Shown here piece after piece: positions 28,387 through 37,393 of a stretch of 64,000 nucleotides of DNA. How positions within the stretch are numbered: position 1 is the stretch's first letter; the number at the start of each line of letters is the position of its first letter. The stretch comes from Rhodanobacter sp. LX-99. GTDB taxonomy: Bacteria > Pseudomonadota > Gammaproteobacteria > Xanthomonadales > Rhodanobacteraceae. A model generated the notes under the pieces. That model had not been told where the DNA came from. It made no database searches and was given only the letters and a program-made list of their open reading frames with translations. A program made the translations under genes and the position numbers. The stretch spans positions 496,001 through 560,000 of the forward strand of contig NZ_JAHFVL010000003.1 in the NCBI RefSeq assembly GCF_018599185.1, in the 5' to 3' direction.

Positions 28387-28484
28387 CCACTGCGCGGCCG
28401 GTTCACAACTTTGCTACACGCCGACACGATGGCGGCGCTAGACTCGCCCCAGACGGCCCGCCCGGGCCGCTGGGAGACCCAAGC

Positions 28485-28913
28485 ATGAGCCAGGTCAAAC
28501 ATCTGCTGCAGGGCAAGGGCAACGCAATCTACAGCATTGCACCGGATGCGCCCGTACTCGAGGCGATCAAGCACATGGCCGAGCACCGGATCGGCGCGTT
28601 GCTGGTGATGCACGGCGAGCAGCTGGTCGGCGTCATGTCCGAACGCGACTACGCGCGCAAGGTGATCCTGCAGGGCCGCTCCTCGTCGCAGACCGCCGTG
28701 TCCGACATCATGAGCGGCAACCCGCTGACCGTCGGCCCGGATACCGACGTGTTCGACTGCATGCGCCTGTGCACCGACAGCCGCATCCGCCACCTGCCGG
28801 TGGTGCAGGACGGCAAGGTGGTCGGGGTGATCTCGATCGGCGATCTGGTCAAGGCGGTGATCGACGCGCAGGCCGAACAGATCGAGCACCTGCAGCGCTA
28901 CATCACGAGCTGA
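28485..28913 (+). CDS. CBS-domain pair protein
   Basis: The 142-residue product consists of two CBS motifs only: VLEAIKHMAEHRIGALLVM ending with GVMSERDYARKV, and DCMRLCTDSRIRHLPVV ending with GVISIGDLVKAVI. Such stand-alone pairs bind adenosyl nucleotides and regulate partners; no partner is evident here. A similar single protein is common in Proteobacteria. It is probably transcribed alone, with about 100 bases after mtgA. Confidence 0.9.
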   Translation: MSQVKHLLQGKGNAIYSIAPDAPVLEAIKHMAEHRIGALLVMHGEQLVGVMSERDYARKVILQGRSSSQTAVSDIMSGNPLTVGPDTDVFDCMRLCTDSRIRHLPVVQDGKVVGVISIGDLVKAVIDAQAEQIEHLQRYITS

Positions 28914-29028
28914 GATTCGCGATTCGGCTCGCGCAGGCAGGATGCCGGAGCGAACATCGGCGAAGCCGATGGCCCGCAGGGCGAGCCGCGGACGCGGCAA
29001 GTCATTCGGGATTCGGGAAAGCATCGAC

Positions 29029-30372
29029 TCAAACCGATGCTTTCGCAGCTCCGTCCACGGGCGCGTGCTCGTCCGGCGCCAGGTCGGGCGACCAGCCGGC
29101 GCGCCTGGCCACCATCGCCGCCAGCGAGGCCACGCCGACACCGGCCAGGGCCAGACCGCCGATGCCCCAACCCAGCCCGCGCAAGCCGCTCACCGCACTG
29201 GTCACCACCAGGTCGCCGAAGCGCCACACCGCCGTCTCGACGAAATTCTTGCCCTTGTAGCGCGTCTCGCGCGGCACCCGCGTATACAGCGCATCCACCG
29301 CCGGCTTGGTCATGCCGTAGGCGAAGCCACGCGTGATCACCTGCATCACCGCCAGCAGGGGGACGCCGTAGCCGAACATCGCCAGGTCGCCGCCGCCGAG
29401 CAGTGCTACCGCGCCCAGCAGCGCCACGTTCACCAGCGCGGGCAGCAGCAGGCCCCAGCCGGCGCCGTGGCGAATCAGCAGCCAGCGGGTCAGGCTCAGC
29501 TGCAGCAGCGCGCCGAGCAGGTTGGTGGCCAGGTCGAGGTCGTTGTAGAACGCCGTGCGCGCCACCGCATCGGTGAAATGCGCCTTCGCATAGTCCGCCA
29601 CCAGCGCATAGGCCAACGTGCCGATGCCATCGCCGAACAACATCAGCAACGCCATGTAACGCAGAAACGGACGCGACCACAGCTCCTTGATCCCGGTCCA
29701 CAGCGAGCCGCCGACCGCCTCCTCGCCCCGGCTGCCCGGCTGGCGGTCATGCCGCGTGGAGAGCCGCAGCAGCAACGCCAGCGCCAGCGCCAACGCCAGC
29801 GCCGAGACCACCAGCAGCGGCGCCACCCCGATCAGCCGCACCAACAGCTTGGTCACCAGCGGGCCAAAGACCGCGCCGCCCATGCCACCCAGCGCGATCA
29901 GCGAGAACACCTGCCGCGCCTGACCGCTGGAGAAAATGTCGGCCATGAAGCTCCAGAACAGCGACACCACGAACAGGTTGAACACGCTGGCCCAGACGAA
30001 GAACACCACGCCCAGCTCACGCGCACCGATGCGGTCCTGCGCCGCAAATGCGGGCACGAACGCGAGCAGGCACAGGATGAAAAAGCTGTAGCTCCAGCCG
30101 AGCAATTGCCTGCGCCGAAAGCGCGCCACCAGCATGCCGAACAGCGGCGTCAGCAACAGCATCACCACGAACACCGCGCCGTAGAACAGCGGCAGCGACT
30201 GCGAGCCGACTGCGCCGCTCAGCTGGCCCATGACCGGCCGGATGATGTAGTACGAGGTCATGACGAAGAAGAACGCCAGCGCCGACAGCATCGGCGCGGC
30301 GGCTTGTTCCACTACGGCTTGGCGGGGCAAACTCACGGGCACATCCAGCGTGGGGCGCGGCAAGCCTAGCAT
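29029..30372 (-). CDS. MFS-type transporter, related to ATP/ADP-translocase-like family
   Basis: The 447-residue protein has about 12 hydrophobic helices. Motifs such as SYYIIRPVMGQL near residue 40 and FWSFMADIFSSGQARQVFSLI near 140 resemble the major-facilitator subgroup often annotated as NTP/NDP-exchange-like transporters in free-living bacteria. The substrate is unknown. It is divergent from the GMC oxidoreductase. The ATG at 30372 is the longest; a start at the Met before LSALAFFF (about 30291) is also possible. Confidence 0.78.
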   Translation of the reverse strand: MLGLPRPTLDVPVSLPRQAVVEQAAAPMLSALAFFFVMTSYYIIRPVMGQLSGAVGSQSLPLFYGAVFVVMLLLTPLFGMLVARFRRRQLLGWSYSFFILCLLAFVPAFAAQDRIGARELGVVFFVWASVFNLFVVSLFWSFMADIFSSGQARQVFSLIALGGMGGAVFGPLVTKLLVRLIGVAPLLVVSALALALALALLLRLSTRHDRQPGSRGEEAVGGSLWTGIKELWSRPFLRYMALLMLFGDGIGTLAYALVADYAKAHFTDAVARTAFYNDLDLATNLLGALLQLSLTRWLLIRHGAGWGLLLPALVNVALLGAVALLGGGDLAMFGYGVPLLAVMQVITRGFAYGMTKPAVDALYTRVPRETRYKGKNFVETAVWRFGDLVVTSAVSGLRGLGWGIGGLALAGVGVASLAAMVARRAGWSPDLAPDEHAPVDGAAKASV

Positions 30373-30407
30373 GCGGCCATGTCCATCCAGCGAAGCGTGG
30401 GAAAGCC

Positions 30408-31997
30408 TTGAACCACTACGACTACGTCATCGTGGGTGCCGGCTCGGCCGGCTGCGTGCTGGCCAACCGGCTCAGTGCCGACCCGGCCGCACGCGTGCTG
30501 CTGCTGGAAGCCGGCCCCCCGGACTGGAACCCGCTGATCCACATGCCCGCCGGCATCGCCCGGCTGGCCAACAACCGCGCGCTCAACTGGAACTACCGCA
30601 CCGAGCCGGAGCCCGCACTCAATCAGCGCCGCCTGTGGTGGCCGCGCGGGCGCACCCTGGGCGGCTCCAGCGCGATCAACGCGATGTGCTACATCCGCGG
30701 CGTGGCGGCCGACTACGACCGCTGGGCCGAGGCCAGCGGCGATCCGCGCTGGTCATGGCGCGAAGTGCTGCCGTGGTTCCTGCGCAGCGAGGACAACAGC
30801 CGCGGCGCCAGCGCGCTGCACGGCACGGGCGGCCCGCTCGGCGTTGCCGACCTGCGCCATCACAACGTGCTGTCGGAGGCCCTGATCGATGCCGCCCAGA
30901 CCGCCGGCTTCCCTCGCAATGACGACTTCAACAGCGAGCAGCAGGCCGGCTTCGGGCTGTACCAGGTGACCCAGCGCAACGGCACGCGCTGCTCCAGCGC
31001 GACGGCGTTCCTGAAGCCCGCGCGCCAGCGCGACAACCTGCACGTGCGCACGCATGCGCTGGTCGAGCGCGTGCTGATCGAGCACGGCCGCGCCGTCGGC
31101 GTGCAATTGCGCCGCGGCCGGCACGACGCCGAACGGATCGAGGCGGGCGAGGTGATCCTGGCGGCGGGCACGATCAACACGCCGCAACTGCTGATGCTGT
31201 CCGGGCTCGGCTCGGCCGACCATCTGCGCGAGCACGGCATCACGGTGATCGCCGACGTGCCCGACGTCGGCGCCAACCTGCAGGATCACCTGGACATCTG
31301 CACGCTCGACGGCAACCCGGGCAAGGTCAGCTACGACCATCTCAACGAACTGGCCACCGGCCTGCGCTGGCTGCGCCACCGCGACGGCCCCGGCAGCTCC
31401 AACGTGGCCGAGGCCGGCGGCTTCGTGCGCAGCCGCTTCGCCGGCGACGAACGCTGCGACCTGCAGTTCCACTTCGTGCCCGCGCTGCTCGACGACCACG
31501 GCCGCCATCGCCTGCCCGGCTACGGCTACACCTTGCACGCCTGCTACCTGCATCCGCACAGCCGCGGACGCTTGCACCTGCACTCGGCTGACCCGGCGCA
31601 GCCGATTGCGATCCATGCCGATTACCTGGGCGACCCGGAGGGCCACGATTTGAAAATGATGGTCGAGGCGGCGCGGCTGTCGCGCGAAATCCTCGACCAG
31701 GCGGCGTTCGCGCCGTACCGCGGCGCGCCGGTGTTCCCCGAGCGGCGCATCGCCACCGATGCCGAGTACGCCGACTTCATCCGGCGCAAGGCGGAAACCA
31801 TCTATCACCCGGTCGGCACCTGCCGCATGGGCAGCGACGACCGCGCGGTGGTCGACAGCGAACTGCGCGTGCGCGGCGTGGACGGCCTGCGCGTGGTCGA
31901 CGCCTCGGTGATGCCGAGCCTGCCCAGCGGCAACACCAACGCGCCCACCATCATGATCGCCGAGCGCGCCAGCGCCTTGATCCGCGGCGAAGCCTGA
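30408..31997 (+). CDS. GMC family FAD oxidoreductase (choline dehydrogenase-like)
   Basis: The 529-residue protein has the FAD-binding GAGSAGCVLANRLS, the GMC signature GRTLGGSSAINAM, and the C-terminal catalytic His motif YHPVGTCRMG with SGNTNAPTIMIAERAS. It oxidises alcohols; choline is the classic substrate, but no betaine genes are adjacent, so the substrate is open. The start is TTG at 30408 behind GGGAAAG, giving NHYDYVIVGAGSAG as expected. It is convergent with the M48 protease, with 8 bases between the stop codons. Confidence 0.9.
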   Translation: MNHYDYVIVGAGSAGCVLANRLSADPAARVLLLEAGPPDWNPLIHMPAGIARLANNRALNWNYRTEPEPALNQRRLWWPRGRTLGGSSAINAMCYIRGVAADYDRWAEASGDPRWSWREVLPWFLRSEDNSRGASALHGTGGPLGVADLRHHNVLSEALIDAAQTAGFPRNDDFNSEQQAGFGLYQVTQRNGTRCSSATAFLKPARQRDNLHVRTHALVERVLIEHGRAVGVQLRRGRHDAERIEAGEVILAAGTINTPQLLMLSGLGSADHLREHGITVIADVPDVGANLQDHLDICTLDGNPGKVSYDHLNELATGLRWLRHRDGPGSSNVAEAGGFVRSRFAGDERCDLQFHFVPALLDDHGRHRLPGYGYTLHACYLHPHSRGRLHLHSADPAQPIAIHADYLGDPEGHDLKMMVEAARLSREILDQAAFAPYRGAPVFPERRIATDAEYADFIRRKAETIYHPVGTCRMGSDDRAVVDSELRVRGVDGLRVVDASVMPSLPSGNTNAPTIMIAERASALIRGEA

Positions 31998-32005
31998 GCG
32001 CGCGA

Positions 32006-33904
32006 TTACGCCGGCAGCGGGCAGTGCAGGCTGGCGCAGATCACCCGCAGCAGTTCGGCCTCGGCCACGCTGACCTCGCCATCGGCGTGGATCGCGCTGG
32101 CCAGGCCCTGGATCAGCACTTCCTTGGCGGGCGGCATCAGTCCGTCCAGCTCGTCCAGCGCGCGTTCGAACGGGAGCTGCCACGCCGACGGCAGCGGCGG
32201 CCAGGCCAGCGCCGCACCGGGGAACACCTGCTGCATCGCCAGCAGCCACGCGCGCCGCGCCGCAGCTTCGTCGGCCGCACCATGCCGCGCGACCACGGCG
32301 CAGACCAGCACCACGCTGTCGCGGCAGGCCGGCAATTTTTTCAGGCCGTCCACCGGCGCACGCCGTGGCTGCCGCGCTTCGAGCAACTGCAGGCGCAGCA
32401 GGCGGGTCAGGCAGTACTCGTCCAGGTCGACCCGGCCATCCACACGCACCAGCGCATCGAGCGTATCCAGCAAGGTCTGCTGTCGCCCCCGCGGCAGTTG
32501 TTTCAACGCGGGAAACGCCAGCGCCGCCAGCGGCAGCCGAGACTCGGGCGGCAACGCTTCCACCTCGGCGAAGCTGGCCGCGGCGGCCTGCTGCACATCG
32601 TCACCGAAGGCATCGGCGACCAGTCGCCGCTGGCGCGGCTGCAGTGCCGACTGCGCCGACAGCGCCAGCGCCAACAGCACCGGCAGCGCCGAATCCGGCT
32701 GCTGTACGGCTTCGTTCAAGGCCGCCGGCAAGCCTTGCCGCAGCGCCGCGGCACGCTGGAATGTCGAGGCACCTGCAGCCGCGGCCTGGGCCGCAACCAC
32801 CGCGCCCGCCAACGCGGCCGGTAATGGCGGCGGCACGGCAGCACGGCCCGGCACGTCCAGCGAACTTGCCGCCTGGTTCGCCACAGACGCCTCGGCAACT
32901 GCCTGCCGCAACGACACCGCCAGCCGGGCCAGTTCCTCCTCGCGGAAACCGGGCTCGAGCGCACGGATGCGCTGCAGCAGCGGCGGATGCGTGGCGAACA
33001 GCGCATTGAACGCGCCGGCCTCGCCGAACAGCATGTGCGCCACTTCCTGCTTGTTCGTCACCTGCAGGGTGGAGCCTTCGGCGAAGATCGCGATCTTCTT
33101 CAGCGCGCCGGCGATGCCGTCGGTCTGGCGGGTGAACTGCACCGCCGAAGCATCCGCCAGCGATTCGCGCGAACGCGCCACCGCGGCCTGGATCAGCCGC
33201 CCGAAGAAATAGCCGATGTAGCCGACCGCCATCAGCGCCAGCCCGATCAGCCACACCTGGCCGCCACCCCGGCGGTTGCCGCTGCCGCCGAACCAGATCA
33301 CCCGGCGTCCCACGATCGCCAGCACCAGGATGCCGAACAGCAGGCCCATCAGGCGGATGTTGAGCCGCATGTCGCCGTTCAGCACGTGGCTGAACTCGTG
33401 CGCGATCACGCCCTGCAACTCGTCGCGACTGAGCCTGTCGAGGCAGCCCCGGGTCACGCACACTGCAGCGTCGGAGGCCGAATAGCCGGCGGCGAATGCA
33501 TTGATGCCCGCTTCGTCGGCCATCAGGTAGATGTCCGGCACCGGCACGCCCGCCGCAATGGCGACTTCCTCGATCACGTTGCGCAGCCGGCGCAGCTGCG
33601 GGTCGCGGGTATCCGGCGGCACCGGCACCGCCCCCACGCTTTCGGCCACCGCCTTGCCGCCGCCGGACAGGCTCATGATGCGGAACAGCGAACTGAGTCC
33701 GATCCCGGCGATGACCGCGGCGCTGCTGGCGAACAGCAACGGCAGGTTCGACGCGGCCGGCTCGCCCTCGACCGGATGATGGCCCATGGCGAGCCAGACC
33801 ACCGCGTCGATCGCCGCCACGATCGCCACCACCGCCAGCACGAACAACACCACCAGCCGCCGGCTGCTGCCGCGCACGCGCGCCTGTTGCGCAAAGAAAT
33901 CCAT
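32006..33904 (-). CDS. M48 family membrane zinc protease with TerB-like C-terminal region
   Basis: The 632-residue protein has two N-terminal membrane helices (about 17-40 and 55-77), an HtpX-like protease domain with HEFSH at 169-173 and the third zinc ligand Glu in SRESLADASAV, two more helices near 190-240, then about 300 extra residues. The far C-terminus carries TerB-like Asp motifs (VRVDGRVDLDEY; IHADGEVSVAEAELL). Ordinary HtpX proteins are about 290 residues, so the tail is an added module. It lies directly behind lemA (47 bases) on the same strand, the usual LemA/M48 pairing. The ATG at 33904 follows GGGAG. Confidence 0.88.
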   Translation of the reverse strand: MDFFAQQARVRGSSRRLVVLFVLAVVAIVAAIDAVVWLAMGHHPVEGEPAASNLPLLFASSAAVIAGIGLSSLFRIMSLSGGGKAVAESVGAVPVPPDTRDPQLRRLRNVIEEVAIAAGVPVPDIYLMADEAGINAFAAGYSASDAAVCVTRGCLDRLSRDELQGVIAHEFSHVLNGDMRLNIRLMGLLFGILVLAIVGRRVIWFGGSGNRRGGGQVWLIGLALMAVGYIGYFFGRLIQAAVARSRESLADASAVQFTRQTDGIAGALKKIAIFAEGSTLQVTNKQEVAHMLFGEAGAFNALFATHPPLLQRIRALEPGFREEELARLAVSLRQAVAEASVANQAASSLDVPGRAAVPPPLPAALAGAVVAAQAAAAGASTFQRAAALRQGLPAALNEAVQQPDSALPVLLALALSAQSALQPRQRRLVADAFGDDVQQAAAASFAEVEALPPESRLPLAALAFPALKQLPRGRQQTLLDTLDALVRVDGRVDLDEYCLTRLLRLQLLEARQPRRAPVDGLKKLPACRDSVVLVCAVVARHGAADEAAARRAWLLAMQQVFPGAALAWPPLPSAWQLPFERALDELDGLMPPAKEVLIQGLASAIHADGEVSVAEAELLRVICASLHCPLPA

Positions 33905-33951
33905 GGAGGCTCCCGGGTGGCGCCACGGCATGCGCCGCGGCGCCACGGCGA

Positions 33952-34539
33952 TCAGCTGAAGGAAACCTTCGGCACGTCGCGCACGGCCGGGTTCTCGATC
34001 TGCAGCGGCTCGGCCGCGGCGAAGCCGAAGCTGTTCGCCACGAACGAGGCGGGAAAGACCTCGCGCTTGTTGTTGTAGGTCAGCACCGAGTCGTTGTACG
34101 CCTGGCGCGCGAACGCCACCCGGTTTTCCGTGGAGGTCAGCTCTTCGGAGAGCTGCATCATGGTCTGGTTCGCCTTCAGGTCGGGATAGGCCTCCTGCAG
34201 CGCGAACAAATGGCCCAGAGTCTGGGTCAAAGCATTTTCACTGCTGGCCAGCTGCTGCATCGCGGCCGGATCGCCCGGGTGGGCCTTCGCACCGGCCAGC
34301 CCGCTGACCGCCGCGTTGCGCGCCTGCACCACCGCCTCGAGCGTGCCGCGTTCGTGCGCGAGGTAGCCCTTGGCCGTCTCGACCAGGTTCGGAATCAGGT
34401 CGTGGCGCCGGGTGAGCTGGACGTCGATCTGCGCAAACGCGTTCTTGTAGCCGTTGCGCGAGGTGACCAGTCCGTTGTAGATCGCCACGAAGTACAAGAC
34501 AATCAGGACAACAACAATCAGAAAAATGATCAGACCCAT
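33952..34539 (-). CDS. lemA: LemA family protein
   Basis: The 195-residue protein begins with one membrane helix (about 2-20, IIFLIVVVLIVLYFVAIYN) and continues with the LemA helical domain (LVTSRNGYKNAFAQIDVQL, RRHDLIPNLVETAKGY, ARQAYNDSVLTYNN, FPASFVANSFGF). The family function is not settled; it is often found beside M48 proteases, as here. It is divergent from the beta-lactamase-like gene, with 55 bases between starts. Confidence 0.93.
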   Translation of the reverse strand: MGLIIFLIVVVLIVLYFVAIYNGLVTSRNGYKNAFAQIDVQLTRRHDLIPNLVETAKGYLAHERGTLEAVVQARNAAVSGLAGAKAHPGDPAAMQQLASSENALTQTLGHLFALQEAYPDLKANQTMMQLSEELTSTENRVAFARQAYNDSVLTYNNKREVFPASFVANSFGFAAAEPLQIENPAVRDVPKVSFS

Positions 34540-34594
34540 CGTCGAGTTCTCCACCCTGAGGCGCATCCCCACGCCGGAACCACGCCAGAATACC

Positions 34595-35902
34595 ATGCAG
34601 TTTCATAAGATCTTCTTGCTGATCGCGGGCGCACTGGGGTTGGCCTGCACGCCGGTCTGCGCCAACGCGCGCACCGCTTCCCCGGCTCCCGACCCGTCGT
34701 CGGTCAGCGTCGGCAACGCACCGCAGAAACTGCCGTCGCCGCGCGTCAAGCAGACCCTCGCGGACTACCAGCGATGGCTGAACCGCCTTGCCCAGCGCGA
34801 TGCCGTCGCCGGCCTGGCCACCGCCGTGGTGATCGACGGCAAGGTGGTCTACGAAGGCACTGTCGGCTATGCCGACACCGCCACCAAACAGCCGATCACG
34901 CCGGACACCGTGTTCCGCCTCGCCTCGCTGTCGAAGGCGTTCGCCGCCGCCATCGCCGGCCTGCTGGTCGACGACGGCAAGCTGGGCTGGAACACGAAGC
35001 TGGTCGACGTGCTGCCGTACTTCAAGCTGAAGGACATGCAGGCCGCCGCACAGGCCACCGTCGGCGACATCCTGGGACAGCGGCTCGGCCTGCCGCGCAA
35101 CACTTACGACAACATGCTCGAGGGCGACACCTCGTACGAAGAGCTGGTGCGCAAGCTGGACGAGGTCGACATGGTCTGCGGCGTGGGCCAGTGCTACGGC
35201 TACCAGAACGTCGCCTTCAGCATGATCGGCGACGTAGTGCTCGCGCGCACCGGCGACTTCTTCTATCATCAGGTCGACAAGCGCATCTTCTATCCGCTGG
35301 GCATGAGCACGGCCAGCTACGGCCGCGCCGCGCTGGAATCCAGCAAGAGCTGGGCGCGCCCGCACCGCGCCACCAGCCGGGGTTGGGTGCCGTTCGAGCC
35401 GAACGAAACCTACTACCGGGTCGCGCCGGCGGCCGGCGTCAACGCCAGCCTGCGCGACATGGAGAAATGGCTGATCGCCCAGATGGGCGGCCGCCAGGAC
35501 GTGCTGCCCACCTCGCTGCTGGACGTGCTGCACACGCCCGGCGTCGCCACGCCCAGCGAACTGCACGCCACCGCCTGGCGCAGCGGACGCCTGACCGCCG
35601 CACACTACGCGCTGGGTTGGCGGGTCTATGAATACGGCGGCGAAACCCTGATCTATCATGCCGGCGCCGTGGCCGGCTATCGCACCATGATCGGTTTCTT
35701 CCCGAAGTACCGCGCCGGGGTGGTCACACTGTGGAATTCCACCGGCCCCACCCCCAGTGGACTGATGCCGATGGTGTTCGACGACCTGCTGGGCCTGCCG
35801 CACGTGGACTGGGCCCACATCGAAGGCCCCGCCAAGCCGGCAGCGAAGCCCCGGGCGAAATCCCGGCCGCGGGCGCATCGCCGCACGCCACGCCACCGCT
35901 GA
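34595..35902 (+). CDS. Serine hydrolase of the beta-lactamase/class C penicillin-binding family
   Basis: The 435-residue protein has a signal peptide (about 1-24) and the serine beta-lactamase fold motifs: SLSK (Ser111, Lys114), YQN in CYGYQNVAF as the YxN motif, and HAG in YHAGAVAGY as the third motif. Family members include AmpC-like beta-lactamases, D-aminopeptidases and esterases, so antibiotic hydrolysis should not be assumed. The C-terminus ends in a basic Lys/Arg/Pro tail. Confidence 0.87.
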   Translation: MQFHKIFLLIAGALGLACTPVCANARTASPAPDPSSVSVGNAPQKLPSPRVKQTLADYQRWLNRLAQRDAVAGLATAVVIDGKVVYEGTVGYADTATKQPITPDTVFRLASLSKAFAAAIAGLLVDDGKLGWNTKLVDVLPYFKLKDMQAAAQATVGDILGQRLGLPRNTYDNMLEGDTSYEELVRKLDEVDMVCGVGQCYGYQNVAFSMIGDVVLARTGDFFYHQVDKRIFYPLGMSTASYGRAALESSKSWARPHRATSRGWVPFEPNETYYRVAPAAGVNASLRDMEKWLIAQMGGRQDVLPTSLLDVLHTPGVATPSELHATAWRSGRLTAAHYALGWRVYEYGGETLIYHAGAVAGYRTMIGFFPKYRAGVVTLWNSTGPTPSGLMPMVFDDLLGLPHVDWAHIEGPAKPAAKPRAKSRPRAHRRTPRHR

Positions 35903-35916
35903 GCCCGCAGCCGCCC

Positions 35917-35949
35917 AAAAGAAAGCGGCGCATGCGAAACATGCGCCGC
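35917..35949 (-). terminator. Rho-independent terminator for the TonB-like gene
   Basis: GCGGCGCATG / CATGCGCCGC, a perfect 10-bp stem with a 5-base loop, is followed on the minus strand by TTTCTTTT. It lies between the convergent ends of the serine hydrolase and the TonB-like gene. Confidence 0.8.
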
Positions 35950-35974
35950 CCCGGTTGCCGCAGTCACGCCGCGA

Positions 35975-37009
35975 TCAGAGTTTGAACTCGATCCGCTGCT
36001 GCTTGACGCTGGACACGGCCGTGCCGTCCTTCATCGCCGGATTGAAGCGATAGCGCTCCACCGCGTCGATGGCGGCACGATCGAAAACGTGACGCGGCTG
36101 CGACTCGACCACCTTCACGTCGCTGGTCTTGCCATCGGGATCGACCGTGAACGACACCACCACCCAGCCTTCCTGGCGTGCCCGCATCGCCGCCGTGGGG
36201 TAACGCGCCGGGGAACCCTTCACCAGCACCGCCGCCATGGTCGCGCCAGCCGCGCTGCCGCTGTCCGCACCCGCGGCATTGTCGCCGCCCGCCGCCGTAT
36301 TCGCCGCGGCTTGCTGGCGCGGCTGTTGCGCCGCGCTCGCCTGCTCGGCCTTCTGCTGCTCGGCCAGCTGGGCCTTCTGCTGCTCGGCCAGCTTGTCCGC
36401 CGCCAGCTTGTCCGCCGCGGCCTTCTGGGCCGCGAGCTGGGCGGCCTTCTCCTGATCGAGCGCCAGCTGCTGTTGCTTGTCCAGCGTCTTGCGCTGGGCA
36501 TCGAGCTTGGAACGGAGAATGGTCAAGGTGAAGTTGGCCGGGTCGGCCTTCGCCAGCAGATCGATCTGGCGCTGCGCTTCGCCGAAGTCGCGCGAGTTGA
36601 TCGCCTGCTCGGCCGAGGTGGCGGCGAACGGGAACGTCTCGCGCAACGCATCGGAAGCCACCTTGTTGCCGGGTTCCTTTTCCAGCACGCGCAGATAGAA
36701 CTCGAACGCATTGTTGCCGGCCGGCGCCAGGTAGCGCTGCTCGTTCATGGCGGTACGCGCCTCGGCAAGCAGCTGGTTGAGATCCATCGCCGCCACGTTG
36801 GCCGGCGGCGGCGCCGTCCGCGTCGCGGTGGAAACCGGCGTGGACGGATGGCCGCCCGAGTCGGCCATGACCAACTCCTGGTGCGGCTTGATGATCAGGA
36901 ACCATGCGCCCACGGCGAGCAGGGCAAAGATGGCGATGATGGCAATGACCAGGGGCCGAACGGCCCCGCGCGCATGCCGGCGCGTATCAAGTATGTATCG
37001 GGTATCCAT
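35975..37009 (-). CDS. TonB-like energy transducer protein
   Basis: The 344-residue protein has a single N-terminal membrane helix (about 19-41), a periplasmic region with possible helical repeats (about 70-165), a long Ala/Gln/Lys/Glu-rich coiled segment (about 165-240), and a C-terminal TonB domain (about 255-344: GWVVVSFTVDPDGKTSDVKVVES, FDRAAIDAVERYRFNP). It would span the periplasm and energise TonB-dependent receptors. No exbB/exbD genes are next to it. The predicted start ATG follows GTGAGAG. Confidence 0.85.
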   Translation of the reverse strand: MDTRYILDTRRHARGAVRPLVIAIIAIFALLAVGAWFLIIKPHQELVMADSGGHPSTPVSTATRTAPPPANVAAMDLNQLLAEARTAMNEQRYLAPAGNNAFEFYLRVLEKEPGNKVASDALRETFPFAATSAEQAINSRDFGEAQRQIDLLAKADPANFTLTILRSKLDAQRKTLDKQQQLALDQEKAAQLAAQKAAADKLAADKLAEQQKAQLAEQQKAEQASAAQQPRQQAAANTAAGGDNAAGADSGSAAGATMAAVLVKGSPARYPTAAMRARQEGWVVVSFTVDPDGKTSDVKVVESQPRHVFDRAAIDAVERYRFNPAMKDGTAVSSVKQQRIEFKL

Positions 37010-37393
37010 GGTCTCTCACTGAGTGTCGACAGATACCCGCGCTTTTTCCCCCTGTCCATCCAGGAGCAGTGAATCCCCCGGATTCACCGCGGCGCGGATG
37101 TGCAGAAGGTAACTCCAATGGCGCAGCACGGCAAATCGCGTGCGGAATCACGGCACCGGGCCGGAATCCGGCCCAGGGAGGCGGCACCGGGCAGCGGTGG
37201 AGATCGCCGAAAACACTGCGGGCAGCGCCGGCTTCGAAGGTCGCGGGGTGGATTCTCCGACCCCTGAAACGAAGCGTCCCGGCCAGGCCGGGACGAAGGC
37301 TTCTCGAAGTACTCTCCCCGCGCTGGGCACCGCGGGGAGAGAAGTCGATTGCTTGTCTTATTGTGGGTGTCGCTTGTCGTGTTGCTTGCAGCC
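37010..37393. other. Gene-free spacer with two strong palindromes
   Basis: No credible gene. CGTCCCGGCC/GGCCGGGACG (37275-37295) and CTCTCCCCGCG/CGCGGGGAGAG (37312-37341) are near-perfect hairpins just behind the MetJ-like gene. Neither has a clear T tract, so they may be REP-like elements or 3' end structures. The rest holds the likely promoter of the TonB-like gene, not clearly visible. Confidence 0.6.
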
